DNA of 54,912 bases from Pseudonocardia sp. (GTDB lineage Bacteria; Actinomycetota; Actinomycetes; Mycobacteriales; Pseudonocardiaceae). Positions 19,480-29,456 of this stretch are shown one piece after another; the first letter of the stretch is position 1, and the number at the start of each line of letters is the position of its first letter. Location of the stretch: contig NZ_JAODNI010000078.1 of assembly GCF_025465255.1 (NCBI RefSeq), positions 1 through 54,912 on the forward strand, given 5' to 3'. A program made the translations under genes and the position numbers. The notes under the pieces are model-generated. The model made no database searches, was not told where the DNA came from, and saw only the letters and a list, made by a program, of their open reading frames with translations.

Positions 19480-20463
19480 TTACCGCGCACGACCTGCGGT
19501 CGCGCGGCCGAACCGGTCGCCCCACTCCCGGATCCGGTCCACGAGCTCCGGCGGCGAGCGCACCTCGAACTCCGCGCCCACGCCGCCGAGGGCGAAGACC
19601 GGCCAGTCCAGGTCGTCCGCCTGCATCCGCAGCAGGCAACTCCTCTCGTCGACCTCCTCGATCGTGGCCCAGCGCCCGACCTGGGCGCGGACCGCCTCCG
19701 CGGGCGCGCGGACGAGCGCCTCGACGTCGTGCGTGGAGGTCACGTTCCGGATCCCGGCCCGGACGAACTCGGCGGCGTCCGAGGTCGGGAGCGTGCGGGG
19801 CAGGAAGCGGGCGCCGGTGCGGCGCGGGCCGGTGAGCCGGTCCAGCCGGAAGCTGCGCCAGTCGTGGCGCTGCAGGTCGTAGGCCACGAGGTACCAGCGG
19901 CGGCCGAGCGGGACCAGCCGGTGGGGTTCGACGAGGCGCTCCGCGGGGTCGCGGTCCCGGGCGGTGTAGCCGAACTCGAGGCGCTCGTCGTCCCGGCAGG
20001 CCTGGGCGACCGTGATCAGCACGTCCGGGTCCACCGCCGGCGCCGGGTTCGTCCCGGCCCAGGTCACGGGCACGGTGACGGCCCGCAGCGCGTCCACCCG
20101 GCGGTGCAGCCGCGGCGGCATCACCTGCACGACCTTCGTCAGCGCGCGGACCGCGGACTCCTCGATGCCGGCGATCGCGCCCTGCGTCGCAGCCTGCATC
20201 CCGACGGCGAGCGCGACGGCCTCCTCGTCGTCGACGACCAGCGGGGGCAGCGCGGCGCCCGCCGCCAGCTGGTATCCCCCGTCGACCCCGCGGGTGGCCT
20301 CGACGGGATAGCCGAGCTCACGGAGCCGGTCGACGTCGCGGCGCAGCGTACGGGTGGAGACCTCGAGCCTTCCCGCCAGCTCGCCACCGGGCCAGTACCG
20401 GTGGGTCTGCAGCAGGGACAGCAGCCGCAGCGTCCGGGAGCTCGTGTTCGCCATGTTCTTCAT
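19480..20463 (-). CDS. WYL-domain transcriptional regulator
   Basis: The product has about 327 residues. An N-terminal HTH_11-type winged helix (WPGGELAGRLEVSTRTLRRD) is followed by a WYL domain at about 140-310 (RWYLVAYDLQRHDWRSFRLD). WYL domains bind nucleic-acid or nucleotide ligands and control DNA-damage or stress genes. It is divergent from the DinB gene, with only 53 bases between starts, so it probably controls that gene and itself. An in-frame ATG at 20454 is an alternative start. Confidence 0.88.
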   Translation of the reverse strand: MKNMANTSSRTLRLLSLLQTHRYWPGGELAGRLEVSTRTLRRDVDRLRELGYPVEATRGVDGGYQLAAGAALPPLVVDDEEAVALAVGMQAATQGAIAGIEESAVRALTKVVQVMPPRLHRRVDALRAVTVPVTWAGTNPAPAVDPDVLITVAQACRDDERLEFGYTARDRDPAERLVEPHRLVPLGRRWYLVAYDLQRHDWRSFRLDRLTGPRRTGARFLPRTLPTSDAAEFVRAGIRNVTSTHDVEALVRAPAEAVRAQVGRWATIEEVDERSCLLRMQADDLDWPVFALGGVGAEFEVRSPPELVDRIREWGDRFGRATAGRAR

Positions 20464-20516
20464 TCTGGCGGCAATTGAGGACAGGAACTGACCGGAGAGA
20501 CTTCTATCGTTTCCTC

Positions 20517-21041
20517 ATGACGACGACGGAGAACACCCCGACCCTCACCGGCGAGCGCGCGGACATCCTGGAGGCGCTGACCCAGCAGCGCTACTTCCTG
20601 CGTCACACCACCCAGGGCCTGACGGACGCGCAGGCCGCGGCGCGGACCACGGTCAGCGAGCTCTGCCTGGGCGGCCTGATCAAGCACGTCGCGCTGGTCG
20701 AGCGGGCGTGGGTGGACTTCATCCTCGAGGGGACGTCGGCGATGGAGGCCGACCAGAACTCGTCGACGGAGCACGCCCTCGGCTTCCGGATGTTGCCGGG
20801 GGAGACCCTGGCGGGGCTCCTCGCGGAGTACGAAGAGGTCGCGCGGCGCACGGACGAGGTGCTCGCGACCCTCCCCGACCTGGACGTGTCGCACGCGCTG
20901 CCCGAGGCCCCCTGGTTCGAGCCGGGCGCGCGGCGCTCCGCCCGCCGGGTGTTCCTCGGCATCCTCGCCGAGACGGCCCAGCACGCCGGGCACTCGGACA
21001 TCCTGCGGGAGGCGATCGACGGGCAGAAGTCGATGGGCTGA
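20517..21041 (+). CDS. DinB family protein (DUF664-type)
   Basis: The product has 174 residues and is an all-helical DinB/YfiT-like four-helix bundle. Candidate metal ligands are H in GGLIKHVALVERAWVDF and H in AETAQHAGHSDILRE. Members are often thiol-dependent S-transferases (mycothiol in actinomycetes) or of unknown role. The divergent arrangement with the WYL regulator suggests a local regulator-target pair. ATG 20517 is preceded by a weak ribosome-binding site. Confidence 0.85.
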   Translation: MTTTENTPTLTGERADILEALTQQRYFLRHTTQGLTDAQAAARTTVSELCLGGLIKHVALVERAWVDFILEGTSAMEADQNSSTEHALGFRMLPGETLAGLLAEYEEVARRTDEVLATLPDLDVSHALPEAPWFEPGARRSARRVFLGILAETAQHAGHSDILREAIDGQKSMG

Positions 21042-21084
21042 TCTCCGCGAGCTCGACGGGAAACTGTCGGGGCTCGCTGTCAGG

Positions 21085-22623
21085 ATGGTTCCCGTGCTGC
21101 TCACCAGGGTCGTCGACACCTCCGCCGCGGTCGGCGCCACCCGCTCCCGCAAGGAGAAGACGACGGCGCTGGCCGCCCTGCTGCGGCTCGCCGAGCCGGA
21201 CGAGGTGGAGCCCACCACCGCGTGGCTCGCGGGCGAACCCCGGCAGGGCCGGATCGGCGCCGGCTGGCGCACCCTCTCCGGCCTGGTCACGGACCCGGCG
21301 GACGAGCCGTCGCTGACCGTCGCCGGGGTGGATCAGACCCTCACCGAGCTGGCCGGGACATCCGGTGCGGGCTCCACGCGGCGGCGCAGGGAACTGCTGG
21401 GCGAGCTGTTCGGCGCCGCCACCGAGGCGGAGCAGACGTTCCTCGTCCGGCTGCTCACCGGCGAGCTGCGGCAGGGCGCGCTGGAGGGTGTGATGCTCGA
21501 GGCGATCGCCGCAGCGGCGGAGGTCCCGGCCGCCAGTGTGCGGCGGGCGTTCATGCTGTCCGGCCGGTTGCCCGGCACCGCGGTCATCGCGCTGAGCGGT
21601 GGGGTCGAGGCTCTCGACGCCGCGCGGCTGGAGGTCGGGCGGCCCCTGCGGCCCATGCTCGCCAGCCCCGGGTCGTCGCTCGACGCGTCGCTGGAGTCGC
21701 TGGGCACGGACGTCACCGTCGAGTTCAAGCTGGACGGCGCACGCATCCAGGTCCACCGGGACGGCGACGAGGTGCGGGTCTGGACGCGCACTCTGCGGGA
21801 GATCACGGACGGCGTACCCGAGCTCGTCGAGCAGGTGCGGAGCCTGCCCTGCCGCTCCGCGGTGCTCGACGGCGAGACCCTCGCGCTCGACGACGACGGC
21901 CGCCCGCGCCCCTTCCAGGACACCATGAGCAGGTTCGGCAGCGACGCCACGGAGGAGCAGGCCCTGTTGAGCCCGTTCTTCTTCGATCTCCTGCACCTCG
22001 ACGGCACGGACCTGCTCGACGAACCGCTGCAGGTGCGCCTGGACGCCCTCGCCGGGCTGCTCGCCGCCCCCGAGCACGCGCCCCTTCGCATGCCGGGCGT
22101 CTGCAGGCCCACCTCCGAGCAGGCCGCGACCGTGCTGGACGACGCGCTGTCGGCCGGGCACGAGGGCGTCGTCGTCAAGGCGCTGGACGCCCCGTACGCG
22201 GCCGGGCGCCGCGGCAAGGCGTGGCAGAAGGTCAAGCCCGTGCACACCTTGGACCTGGTGGTCCTCGGCGCGGAGTGGGGCTACGGCCGGCGCACGGGCT
22301 CGCTGTCCAACATCCACCTCGGTGCCCGGGACCCGGACGGCGGCGAGCCGATCATGGTGGGCAAGACGTTCAAGGGCATGACGGACGAGCTGCTCGCGTG
22401 GCAGACCAGGACGTTCCCCGAGTACGCCAGCGAGGAGTCCCCGGGGGCGGTGATGCTGCGCCCCGAGCTCGTCGTCGAGATCGCGTTGGACGGCGCGCAA
22501 CGCAGCGTCCGCTACCCCGGCGGCGTCGCGCTCCGGTTCGCCCGGGTCCTGCGCTACCGCCCGGACAAGACCCCGGGCGAGGCGGACACGATCGACGCGG
22601 TGCGGGCCCTCCTCGCCGAGTGA
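21085..22623 (+). CDS. ligB: ATP-dependent DNA ligase (LigB type)
   Basis: The product has 512 residues. An N-terminal DNA-binding domain (about 1-190) is followed by the nucleotidyltransferase core with motif I EFKLDGARIQ (AMP-accepting lysine about K215), motif IIIa FFFDLLHLDG, motif IV GHEGVVVKAL and motif V KAWQKVKP. A C-terminal OB fold follows (VGKTFKGMTDELLAWQT). It seals nicks using ATP and is accessory to the NAD-dependent LigA. The start (ATG 21085) is moderately sure. Confidence 0.92.
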   Translation: MVPVLLTRVVDTSAAVGATRSRKEKTTALAALLRLAEPDEVEPTTAWLAGEPRQGRIGAGWRTLSGLVTDPADEPSLTVAGVDQTLTELAGTSGAGSTRRRRELLGELFGAATEAEQTFLVRLLTGELRQGALEGVMLEAIAAAAEVPAASVRRAFMLSGRLPGTAVIALSGGVEALDAARLEVGRPLRPMLASPGSSLDASLESLGTDVTVEFKLDGARIQVHRDGDEVRVWTRTLREITDGVPELVEQVRSLPCRSAVLDGETLALDDDGRPRPFQDTMSRFGSDATEEQALLSPFFFDLLHLDGTDLLDEPLQVRLDALAGLLAAPEHAPLRMPGVCRPTSEQAATVLDDALSAGHEGVVVKALDAPYAAGRRGKAWQKVKPVHTLDLVVLGAEWGYGRRTGSLSNIHLGARDPDGGEPIMVGKTFKGMTDELLAWQTRTFPEYASEESPGAVMLRPELVVEIALDGAQRSVRYPGGVALRFARVLRYRPDKTPGEADTIDAVRALLAE

Positions 22624-22638
22624 GCCGCGGGCTGCTGA

Positions 22639-24150
<1,512 letters not shown>

Positions 24151-24154
24151 GGCC

Positions 24155-24215
24155 CGTTGATCTTCACGAACGGCACTTTCGCTCAGACCTGGCGAGCAAA
24201 GGTGCCGTTCGTGCA
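24155..24215 (+). repeat. Palindromic repeat element, copy A
   Basis: Imperfect 20-base arms lie at 24165-24184 and 24194-24213 (CACGAACGGCAC at one end and its complement at the other). A second copy lies in inverse orientation at 25078-25138. Copies share CGGCACTTTCGCTCAGACCT. It lies just after the guaB1 stop and could also terminate transcription. Confidence 0.7.
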
Positions 24216-24233
24216 AGGGGAGGCGCACCCGAC

Positions 24234-24960
24234 TCACAGCCGAGAGAGCGCCGTCCCCGACGGGCGGGGGCGGAGCGCGGCATGAGCGTGGGTCCGGCGC
24301 AGCTCTTCGACGACCTGCGCGCCCCTGCGCCGAAGCGTCTGCGGAAGGCCGTGCACCACGACGATCCCGTGCGCGGTCATCCGAGAGTGACGCTCGACCG
24401 TCGCCTCGTAGTCGGCCGGTCCCAGATGGAATTCCCGGGAGTCGATCTCCCACGCCATCCCGACGGCGTCGAACCAGGCGTCGGCCTCCGCCACCGAGCG
24501 CACGCCCACGGCGAGCTCTCGGAGCACGGACCGGGGTATCGCGGAACCACGGTCGCTGCCGTCCTCGAGCTCTCCCTGGAGCCAACGGTGCAACGTCCGG
24601 TCTGGACCACCTCGGCCAGCGCGGCCCGGACCTCGTTCCGGGCCCGGGATCGGCGGACGAAGTCGAGCACCGCGCGCTCGACGGGTGCCAGCCGCCTGCG
24701 TCCGGGCCGGTCAGGATTGAATCGGGCCCGGCATAGAGCAATGCCGCGCGACGCCGATCGTCACGGGTGGGCGGGCCGTTCCAGAGGCCGACGATCCCCG
24801 GGAGCAGCGATCGCCACGGGCCGCCGGGCCGGCAACGTTCGTGGGTCGTGCGCCGCGGGATGCGAGCACTTCGAGCGTCCGCACGTGCCCGATCGTCGCG
24901 CCGCACAGCGCGGCGACCTGGTCCGGAGCGAGAGCGCAGACTCGTCGAGGTATGCCTGGA
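24234..24960 (-). pseudogene. Frameshifted gene of the AbiEi-antitoxin-like / DUF559 group
   Basis: On the minus strand the remnant can be reassembled from three frames. The N-terminal part is (R)WRSLLPGIVGLWNGPPTR then AALLYAGPDSILTGPDAG, the middle part ERAVLDFVRRSRARNEVRAA. After a break near 24605 comes HRWLQGELEDGSDRGSAIP, ending with GMAWEIDSREFHLGPADYEA and HGIVVVHGLPQTLRRR. This order is typical of actinobacterial 300-residue proteins annotated as type IV antitoxin AbiEi-domain or DUF559 proteins. At least two indels break it. It lies between inverted copies of a palindromic repeat. The N-terminal boundary is approximate. Confidence 0.65.
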
Positions 24961-25077
24961 TGCTCCGCCGCCACAACCCCGCGACGGGGAAGGCGCCGCG
25001 GGCTGTGGACGGCGAAGCAGCGATGTGGACAACTCGCCGCTGCTGACGCGGCCCACCGCGAGGAAGTCGGCCCCGGT

Positions 25078-25138
25078 ATGCACGAACGGCACTCTCGCTC
25101 ACTAGGTCTGAGCGAAAGTGCCGATCGCGGGAGATCAA
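25078..25138 (-). repeat. Palindromic repeat element, copy B (inverted)
   Basis: CACGAACGGCACTCTCGCTC at 25081-25100 pairs with 25109-25127. Read on the minus strand it aligns with copy A over about 60 bases, including an identical run CGGCACTTTCGCTCAGACCT. It ends about 10 bases before the phoH stop and may terminate phoH. Confidence 0.7.
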
Positions 25139-25148
25139 CCAGGGACCA

Positions 25149-26501
25149 CTACGCGTTCGGACCCTCCAGCATCTCCGTCACCAGGGCCGCGATCGGGCTG
25201 CGCTCGGACCGGGTCAGGGTGACGTGGGCGAAGAGCGGGTGGCCCTTCAGCTTCTCGATCACCGCGGCGATGCCGTCGTGCCGGCCCACCCGCAGGTTGT
25301 CCCGCTGCGCGACGTCGTGCGTCAGGACCACACGGCTCGCGGTGCCGAGCCGCGAGAGCACCGTGAGCAGGACGTTGCGCTCCAGGGACTGCGCCTCGTC
25401 GACGATCACGAACGTGTCGTGCAGGGAGCGCCCGCGGATGTGGGTCAGCGGGAGCACCTCGAGCATCCCGCGGGAGATGATCTCGTCCAGGATGTTCTGG
25501 CTGACCAGGGCGCCGAGGGTGTCGAAGACGGCCTGGGCCCAGGGGCCCATCTTCTCGCTCTCGCTACCCGGCAGGTAGCCGAGCTCCTGCCCGCCGACGG
25601 CGTAGAGCGGCCGGAACACCACGATCTTGCGGTGCTGCTGGCGCTCCATGACGGCCTCGAGGCCGGCCAGCAGCGCGAGCGCCGACTTCCCGGTACCGGC
25701 CCGGCCACCGAGGGAGACGATGCCGACGTCCGGATCCAGGAGCAGGTCCAGGGCGACCCGCTGCTCCGCGGAGCGGCCGTGCAGACCGAACGCCTCCCGG
25801 TCCCCGCGGACCAGCTTGACCTGCTTGTCCGCCGTAACCCGGCCGAGCGCGGCGGACGAGCCGCCGAGCAGCCTGATCCCGGTGTTGCAGGGGAGCTCGC
25901 GGGCTTCCTCGTGGTCCAGGACGCCGTCCTGGAAGAGCGTGTCGACGTCGTCGGCGCGCACCTCCAGGTCCACCATCCCGGTCCAGCCCGACGGGACCAC
26001 GTCCTGGCCGTGGTACTCGTCGGCGGGGAGTCCGACCGCCGCGGCCTTCACCCGCAGCGGCATGTCCTTGGTGACAAGCACGACCTCCCGGGTGGGCCCG
26101 TAGTCCGCGCGCAGGTTGAGCGCGCAGGCGAGGATCCGGCTGTCGTTGCTGTCGGTCCGGAAACCGGCCGGCAGCACCATCGGGTCGCTGTGGTTCAGCT
26201 CGACGTGGAGCGTTCCGCCGGCGTCCCCGATCGGGACGGGCGCGTCGAGCCTGCCGTGCTTGATGCGCAGCTCGTCGAGCTGACGCAGCGCCGCGCGGGC
26301 GAACCACCCGAGTTCCGGGTGGTGCCGCTTGCCCTCGAGCTCAGAGATGACCACGAGCGGAAGGACGACCTGGTGCTCGTCGAACCGGGTCAGCGACCAC
26401 GGGTCGGACAACAGCACGGAGGTGTCGAGCACGTAGCAGCAGGCGCCCTGGGAAACGGGTGCGGTGCTCTCCTGAACCGGGGCCGTACGACGATCGGTCA
26501 C
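25149..26501 (-). CDS. phoH: PIN domain / PhoH family ATPase
   Basis: The product has 450 residues: an N-terminal PIN ribonuclease domain ([42 protein letters not shown]) followed by a PhoH P-loop ATPase/helicase domain. Walker A is [11 protein letters not shown] at about 265 and Walker B is [10 protein letters not shown]. PhoH2 proteins of this architecture act as RNA helicase-ribonucleases. GTG 26501 has a GAGGGAGC ribosome-binding site; an upstream start at 26690 would add a poorly conserved 63 residues. A promoter-like pair lies at 26699-26726, leaving a long leader. Confidence 0.9.
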   Translation of the reverse strand: MTDRRTAPVQESTAPVSQGACCYVLDTSVLLSDPWSLTRFDEHQVVLPLVVISELEGKRHHPELGWFARAALRQLDELRIKHGRLDAPVPIGDAGGTLHVELNHSDPMVLPAGFRTDSNDSRILACALNLRADYGPTREVVLVTKDMPLRVKAAAVGLPADEYHGQDVVPSGWTGMVDLEVRADDVDTLFQDGVLDHEEARELPCNTGIRLLGGSSAALGRVTADKQVKLVRGDREAFGLHGRSAEQRVALDLLLDPDVGIVSLGGRAGTGKSALALLAGLEAVMERQQHRKIVVFRPLYAVGGQELGYLPGSESEKMGPWAQAVFDTLGALVSQNILDEIISRGMLEVLPLTHIRGRSLHDTFVIVDEAQSLERNVLLTVLSRLGTASRVVLTHDVAQRDNLRVGRHDGIAAVIEKLKGHPLFAHVTLTRSERSPIAALVTEMLEGPNA

Positions 26502-26606
26502 GGGTGCTCCCTCGTGAGCGCGGCACCACGCCCACTTCTCCGGTGGGCCGGCGGCCCTGGCGCAGGTGTGCCGACCGCGTCTCGCAACGCTGCCGGCACG
26601 CCCGCA

Positions 26607-26625
26607 AGGGCCGGATGCCGGCCCT
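26607..26625 (-). promoter_or_regulatory. Hairpin in the phoH leader
   Basis: AGGGCCGGATGCCGGCCCT is an 8-bp perfect stem with a three-base loop, inside the 190-base region between the predicted promoter and the GTG start. It could affect leader stability or translation. Confidence 0.35.
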
Positions 26626-26698
26626 CTCGGGTGCTTTGAAACACCACGTCCAGGGCCTCCCCGGGCGATGCGATCGGCACGCACCGCCACGGCGAACG

Positions 26699-26726
26699 CT
26701 ACTAGCGGTTACCCGGGTGCGGTCAA
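26699..26726 (-). promoter_or_regulatory. Putative housekeeping promoter of phoH
   Basis: On the minus strand TTGACC (26726-26721) is followed after 16 bases by TAGTAG (26704-26699), close to the sigma-70-type consensus. The start of transcription would be near 26692. Confidence 0.4.
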
Positions 26727-26764
26727 CTGTTACTTCGGCGCGCCCGACGGGGTGGCGCCGAGAA

Positions 26765-28066
26765 TTAACAGAACGGCCTACCGTTCATCGTGTGATCGAC
26801 ACCGCCTGTCGTCGTCGCGGGGTCGAGGACGACCCGGTCGGCCGCCACCCGTCCGGCGGCGGCGGGTCCGGACGTCCGGAGATCCCGGCGCAGCCCCGAG
26901 GGGACGAGCGGCTCGTCGAGCAACCGGGCCAGGCGCGTGGCGGGATCCCCGGGGCCGCAACGGAGCCAGGCGCGGACGAGCGGGAAGCCCTCGACGTAGG
27001 TCGCGGTGTACGTGCGCCACTGCGGGTGGGTCAGGAAGGTGAGCATCCGGCGGGCCCGGGACTCGTCGACCAGCATCCACCGGCAGAGGTGCGCGAGGAC
27101 GTCGTCCGGTCCCGCGCCGCGCTCGTGGATCATCGTGGCGGCGTCCAGCCGGACCCGGTGCAGCGGCACCATCGCCTCGTCGACGCGCCGGGCCAGCTCA
27201 CCGTCCGTGCGCACCCCGACCCCGGCCAGCACGGACGCCGCCCAGCCGCCCCACTCCTCGCCGACCACCGCGGCGAGACCGGCGTCCGCCGCCCCCTCGA
27301 CGACGAGCGCGCGCGGGCTGCGGGCGAGGCTCACCGCACGCTCGGGCCGGGCGGTGGCGACCGCGTCGCGCCGGCAGTGCTCCGTGTGGTGTCCCGGATA
27401 GATCTCGTGGGCGACCAGCAGGGCGAGCTGCCCGGCCCGCACCCGCACGTCGGCGGCGAAGCGGACCCGGGAACGGGCGTGGCCGAGGTAGCGGGTGAAC
27501 CCGGTCCAGGGGCGCCCGGTGACCAGCTCGACGTCGGCGGCCTCGCCCTCCGGCAGCCCGATCCGCGCGGCGGTCCGCTCCCGCAACGCCGCCACCAGCG
27601 CTGCGACGGCCGGACCGAGCCGCTCCGGCGGCAGCTCGTCACCGTGGCGATAGGCGGCGACCCGGCCGGCCAGCGAACCCGGGCCGCGCAGCAGGCCGTC
27701 GAGGTCGCGGTGGGCGTCGCGGTAGACGTCCGGGTCGCCGGCGACGACCGGCACGCCGAACGTCTGCTCGACGGCCTCCCGGAACGAGACAGGCTCCCCG
27801 GCCAACGCGCGGGCGGCGTGCTCCAGCGCCCCGAGCTCCGCGGCGATGAACTCCTCCCGGGCGGGGGCGAGATGCACCTCGGGGAGCTCGGCCCGGAGCC
27901 TGCGCGCAGTTTCGACCAGCTCGGACGCCGAAGGTGCAGTTTCGACCAGGACGTGCCGTCGGAGCGCCGGGTCCCCGGTGAACGCCTCGACCGTGCCGGG
28001 GACCGCGCGATCGAGCCGCAACGCCAGGAGTGCGACGTCACGCAGGATCGGGGACGCGCGCCTCAT
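26765..28066 (-). CDS. DUF885 family protein (putative metallopeptidase)
   Basis: The product has about 433 residues. The zinc-binding-like motif HEIYPGHHTEH at about residue 219 corresponds to the HExxPGHH motif of DUF885 proteins, followed by an EG containing helix (VVEGAADAGLAAVVGEEW). The family is likely zinc carboxypeptidase-like (M32-related); substrate unknown. It is shorter than many DUF885 proteins (about 550), lacking part of the N-terminal region. ATG 28066 is preferred to an upstream ATG 27 bases earlier. No signal peptide is visible. Confidence 0.7.
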   Translation of the reverse strand: MRRASPILRDVALLALRLDRAVPGTVEAFTGDPALRRHVLVETAPSASELVETARRLRAELPEVHLAPAREEFIAAELGALEHAARALAGEPVSFREAVEQTFGVPVVAGDPDVYRDAHRDLDGLLRGPGSLAGRVAAYRHGDELPPERLGPAVAALVAALRERTAARIGLPEGEAADVELVTGRPWTGFTRYLGHARSRVRFAADVRVRAGQLALLVAHEIYPGHHTEHCRRDAVATARPERAVSLARSPRALVVEGAADAGLAAVVGEEWGGWAASVLAGVGVRTDGELARRVDEAMVPLHRVRLDAATMIHERGAGPDDVLAHLCRWMLVDESRARRMLTFLTHPQWRTYTATYVEGFPLVRAWLRCGPGDPATRLARLLDEPLVPSGLRRDLRTSGPAAAGRVAADRVVLDPATTTGGVDHTMNGRPFC

Positions 28067-28231
28067 CAGCGGACGATACCGCCCGAAACCCACGCCCGAA
28101 GGGCCGAACGGATACGGCCCCGGACGGGTGTTTTGTGACCACTCTCCGTCGAGGGCCTGCCAGGTTGATCACTCACCCGGATGGGTCAAATGCACTCGAT
28201 AGGTGACGTATCCTTGCCTCTTGTAAGCGGT

Positions 28232-28371
28232 TCACACGATGGTGGTACGCGATTTGGTGTAAGCGGGAATAGCGGTCTAGCTTTCTCCTCAGTCAGCGCG
28301 GGCTCCCCGGTCGGACGCTGACTCGAAAGGTGCCGGCCCAGCCGGTTCCACATGACTTACAGGAGAGAACT
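28232..28371 (+). promoter_or_regulatory. Promoter and structured leader of secreted protein gene 1
   Basis: TCACACGATGGTGGT (28232-28246) is shared with the second copy at the same distance from the start. A TAGCTT -10-like box is at 28278-28283. The leader has stem AGTCAGCG/CGCTGACT (28291-28298 and 28316-28323) around an inner CGGG/CCCG stem. A second stem CCGGC/GCCGG (28333-28337 and 28341-28345) follows. An 8-codon ORF (ATG 28352, TGA 28376-28378) overlaps the gene start, and the AGGAGA ribosome-binding site lies within it. Confidence 0.6.
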
Positions 28372-28752
28372 GTGCTGAAGAAGGCTGGAATTGTCGTGGC
28401 CGCCGCTGCCGCGTCCCTGCTCGCGGTGAGCCCGCTCGCCTTCGCCGGTGAGAAGGGCCACGACGACAAGGGCCACCACGAGAGCAGCATCTCGGGCTCG
28501 GACTTCGCCTCGAAGGACGGCAAGGGCATCGTCAACGTCTCCGGCAACAACGCCAACGTGCCGGTGCAGGTCTGCAACAACAACGTCCCGGTCAACGTCC
28601 TGGGCGTCCAGGTGCCGGTCGAGGACGCCACCGCCGGCGTCACCGGTGCGCTGGGCCTGCTCGGCGACGCCAAGAACACCGGCAAGACCGCCACCGACAA
28701 CTCGGACAACTGCGCCCAGAAGTCCGGCGCGGGCGACACCGTCGGCCAGTGA
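28372..28752 (+). CDS. Small secreted chaplin-like protein, copy 1
   Basis: The precursor has 126 residues. The signal peptide ends VSPLAFA at about residue 25, followed by a His-rich stretch (GHDDKGHHESS). A beta-strand-like core follows (NVSGNNANVPVQVCNNNVP, then NVLGVQVPVED), then a Gly/Asn-rich tail with a second cysteine (DNSDNCAQ). The alternating Val pattern and two cysteines recall the chaplins, hydrophobic amyloid-forming cell-surface proteins of Streptomyces. The match is not strong enough to be sure and the length is unlike short chaplins. GTG 28372 has the ribosome-binding site AGGAGA. Confidence 0.6.
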   Translation: MLKKAGIVVAAAAASLLAVSPLAFAGEKGHDDKGHHESSISGSDFASKDGKGIVNVSGNNANVPVQVCNNNVPVNVLGVQVPVEDATAGVTGALGLLGDAKNTGKTATDNSDNCAQKSGAGDTVGQ

Positions 28753-28785
28753 CACCTCGCAGCTGACCCGCTCAGCTGAGTGAAG

Positions 28786-28817
28786 AAGGCGCCGGACATC
28801 ATGTCCGGCGCCTTTTT
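28786..28817 (+). terminator. Rho-independent terminator after secreted protein gene 1
   Basis: AAGGCGCCGGACAT is followed by one base and its exact complement, then a T5 run. It lies 34 bases after the stop. Confidence 0.9.
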
Positions 28818-28913
28818 CATGCTCGCGGACCGCACGCGACGCGTTCACAGATCAATTTCGGTAACCGCCGAAAATATCCGATCGGGTGCGTAACCTTTGT
28901 TCCGAAATTCTGG

Positions 28914-29054
28914 TCACACGATAGTGGTCAACGATTTTCGTCGAGGGCTTCGGTCCGATAAATTCAGCACCAGTCAGCGCGGGCTCCCCGCTAACAGCGC
29001 TGACCCGAAAGGTGCACCGGCTCGCCGGTCCCACATGACTTACAGGAGATCACT
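28914..29054 (+). promoter_or_regulatory. Promoter and structured leader of secreted protein gene 2
   Basis: TCACACGATAGTGGT (28914-28928) lies 141 bases before the GTG, against 140 in copy 1. The first stem GTCAGCG/CGCTGAC is at 28973-28979 and 28998-29004, with inner stem CGGG/CCCG (28980-28983 and 28987-28990). A second stem ACCGG/CCGGT with loop CTCG is at 29016-29029. The loops differ from copy 1 while the stems hold. ATG 29035 opens the same 8-codon ORF, ending at 29061 inside the gene. Confidence 0.6.
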
Positions 29055-29423
29055 GTGCTGAAGAAGGCTGGAATCGTCTTCGCCGCCGCCGCTGCGACGC
29101 TCGTCGCCGTGTCCCCGCTCGCGTTCGCGAGCGAGGGTCACGGACACGGGGACACGAAGATCGAGCACTCCGACTTCGCCTCGAAGGACGGCAAGGGCCT
29201 CGTCAACGTCTCCGGCAACAACGCCAACGTGCCGGTTCAGGCCTGCAACAACAACGTCCCGGTCAACGTCCTGGGCGTCCAGGTGCCGGTCGAGGACCTC
29301 ACCGCCGGCCTCACCGGTGCGCTGGGCCTGCTGGGCAACGCCGAGAACACCGGCAAGACCGTGACCGACAACTCGGACAACTGCGCCCAGGAGACGGGTG
29401 CGGGCGACGCGCTCGACCAGTGA
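29055..29423 (+). CDS. Small secreted chaplin-like protein, copy 2
   Basis: The precursor has 122 residues. It has the same signal peptide type (ending PLAFA), a different short His-containing segment (EGHGHGDTKIEH) and a near-identical core (SDFASKDGKG, NNANVPVQACNNNVPVNVLG). The tail ends in a second cysteine. Within about 127 bases of the core (29172-29298 versus 28501-28627) only three differences were noticed, implying a recent duplication or gene conversion. The likely role is cell envelope or surface; not proven. Confidence 0.6.
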   Translation: MLKKAGIVFAAAAATLVAVSPLAFASEGHGHGDTKIEHSDFASKDGKGLVNVSGNNANVPVQACNNNVPVNVLGVQVPVEDLTAGLTGALGLLGNAENTGKTVTDNSDNCAQETGAGDALDQ

Positions 29424-29456
29424 GACTAGCTGGTTGGTGAGCTTCACGCTCTGAGG

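Noticed and set aside
24165..24213. CRISPR-like repeat
   Set aside because: Only two copies, inverted to each other and 0.9 kb apart, each itself palindromic; no spacers.
26498..26680. 60-residue ORF in the phoH leader
   Set aside because: It overlaps the leader hairpin and has no family features; upstream GTG has no ribosome-binding site.
28291..28371. Known riboswitch (c-di-AMP ydaO or c-di-GMP class) in the secreted-protein leader
   Set aside because: The conserved core sequences of those classes are not present; only simple hairpins are seen.
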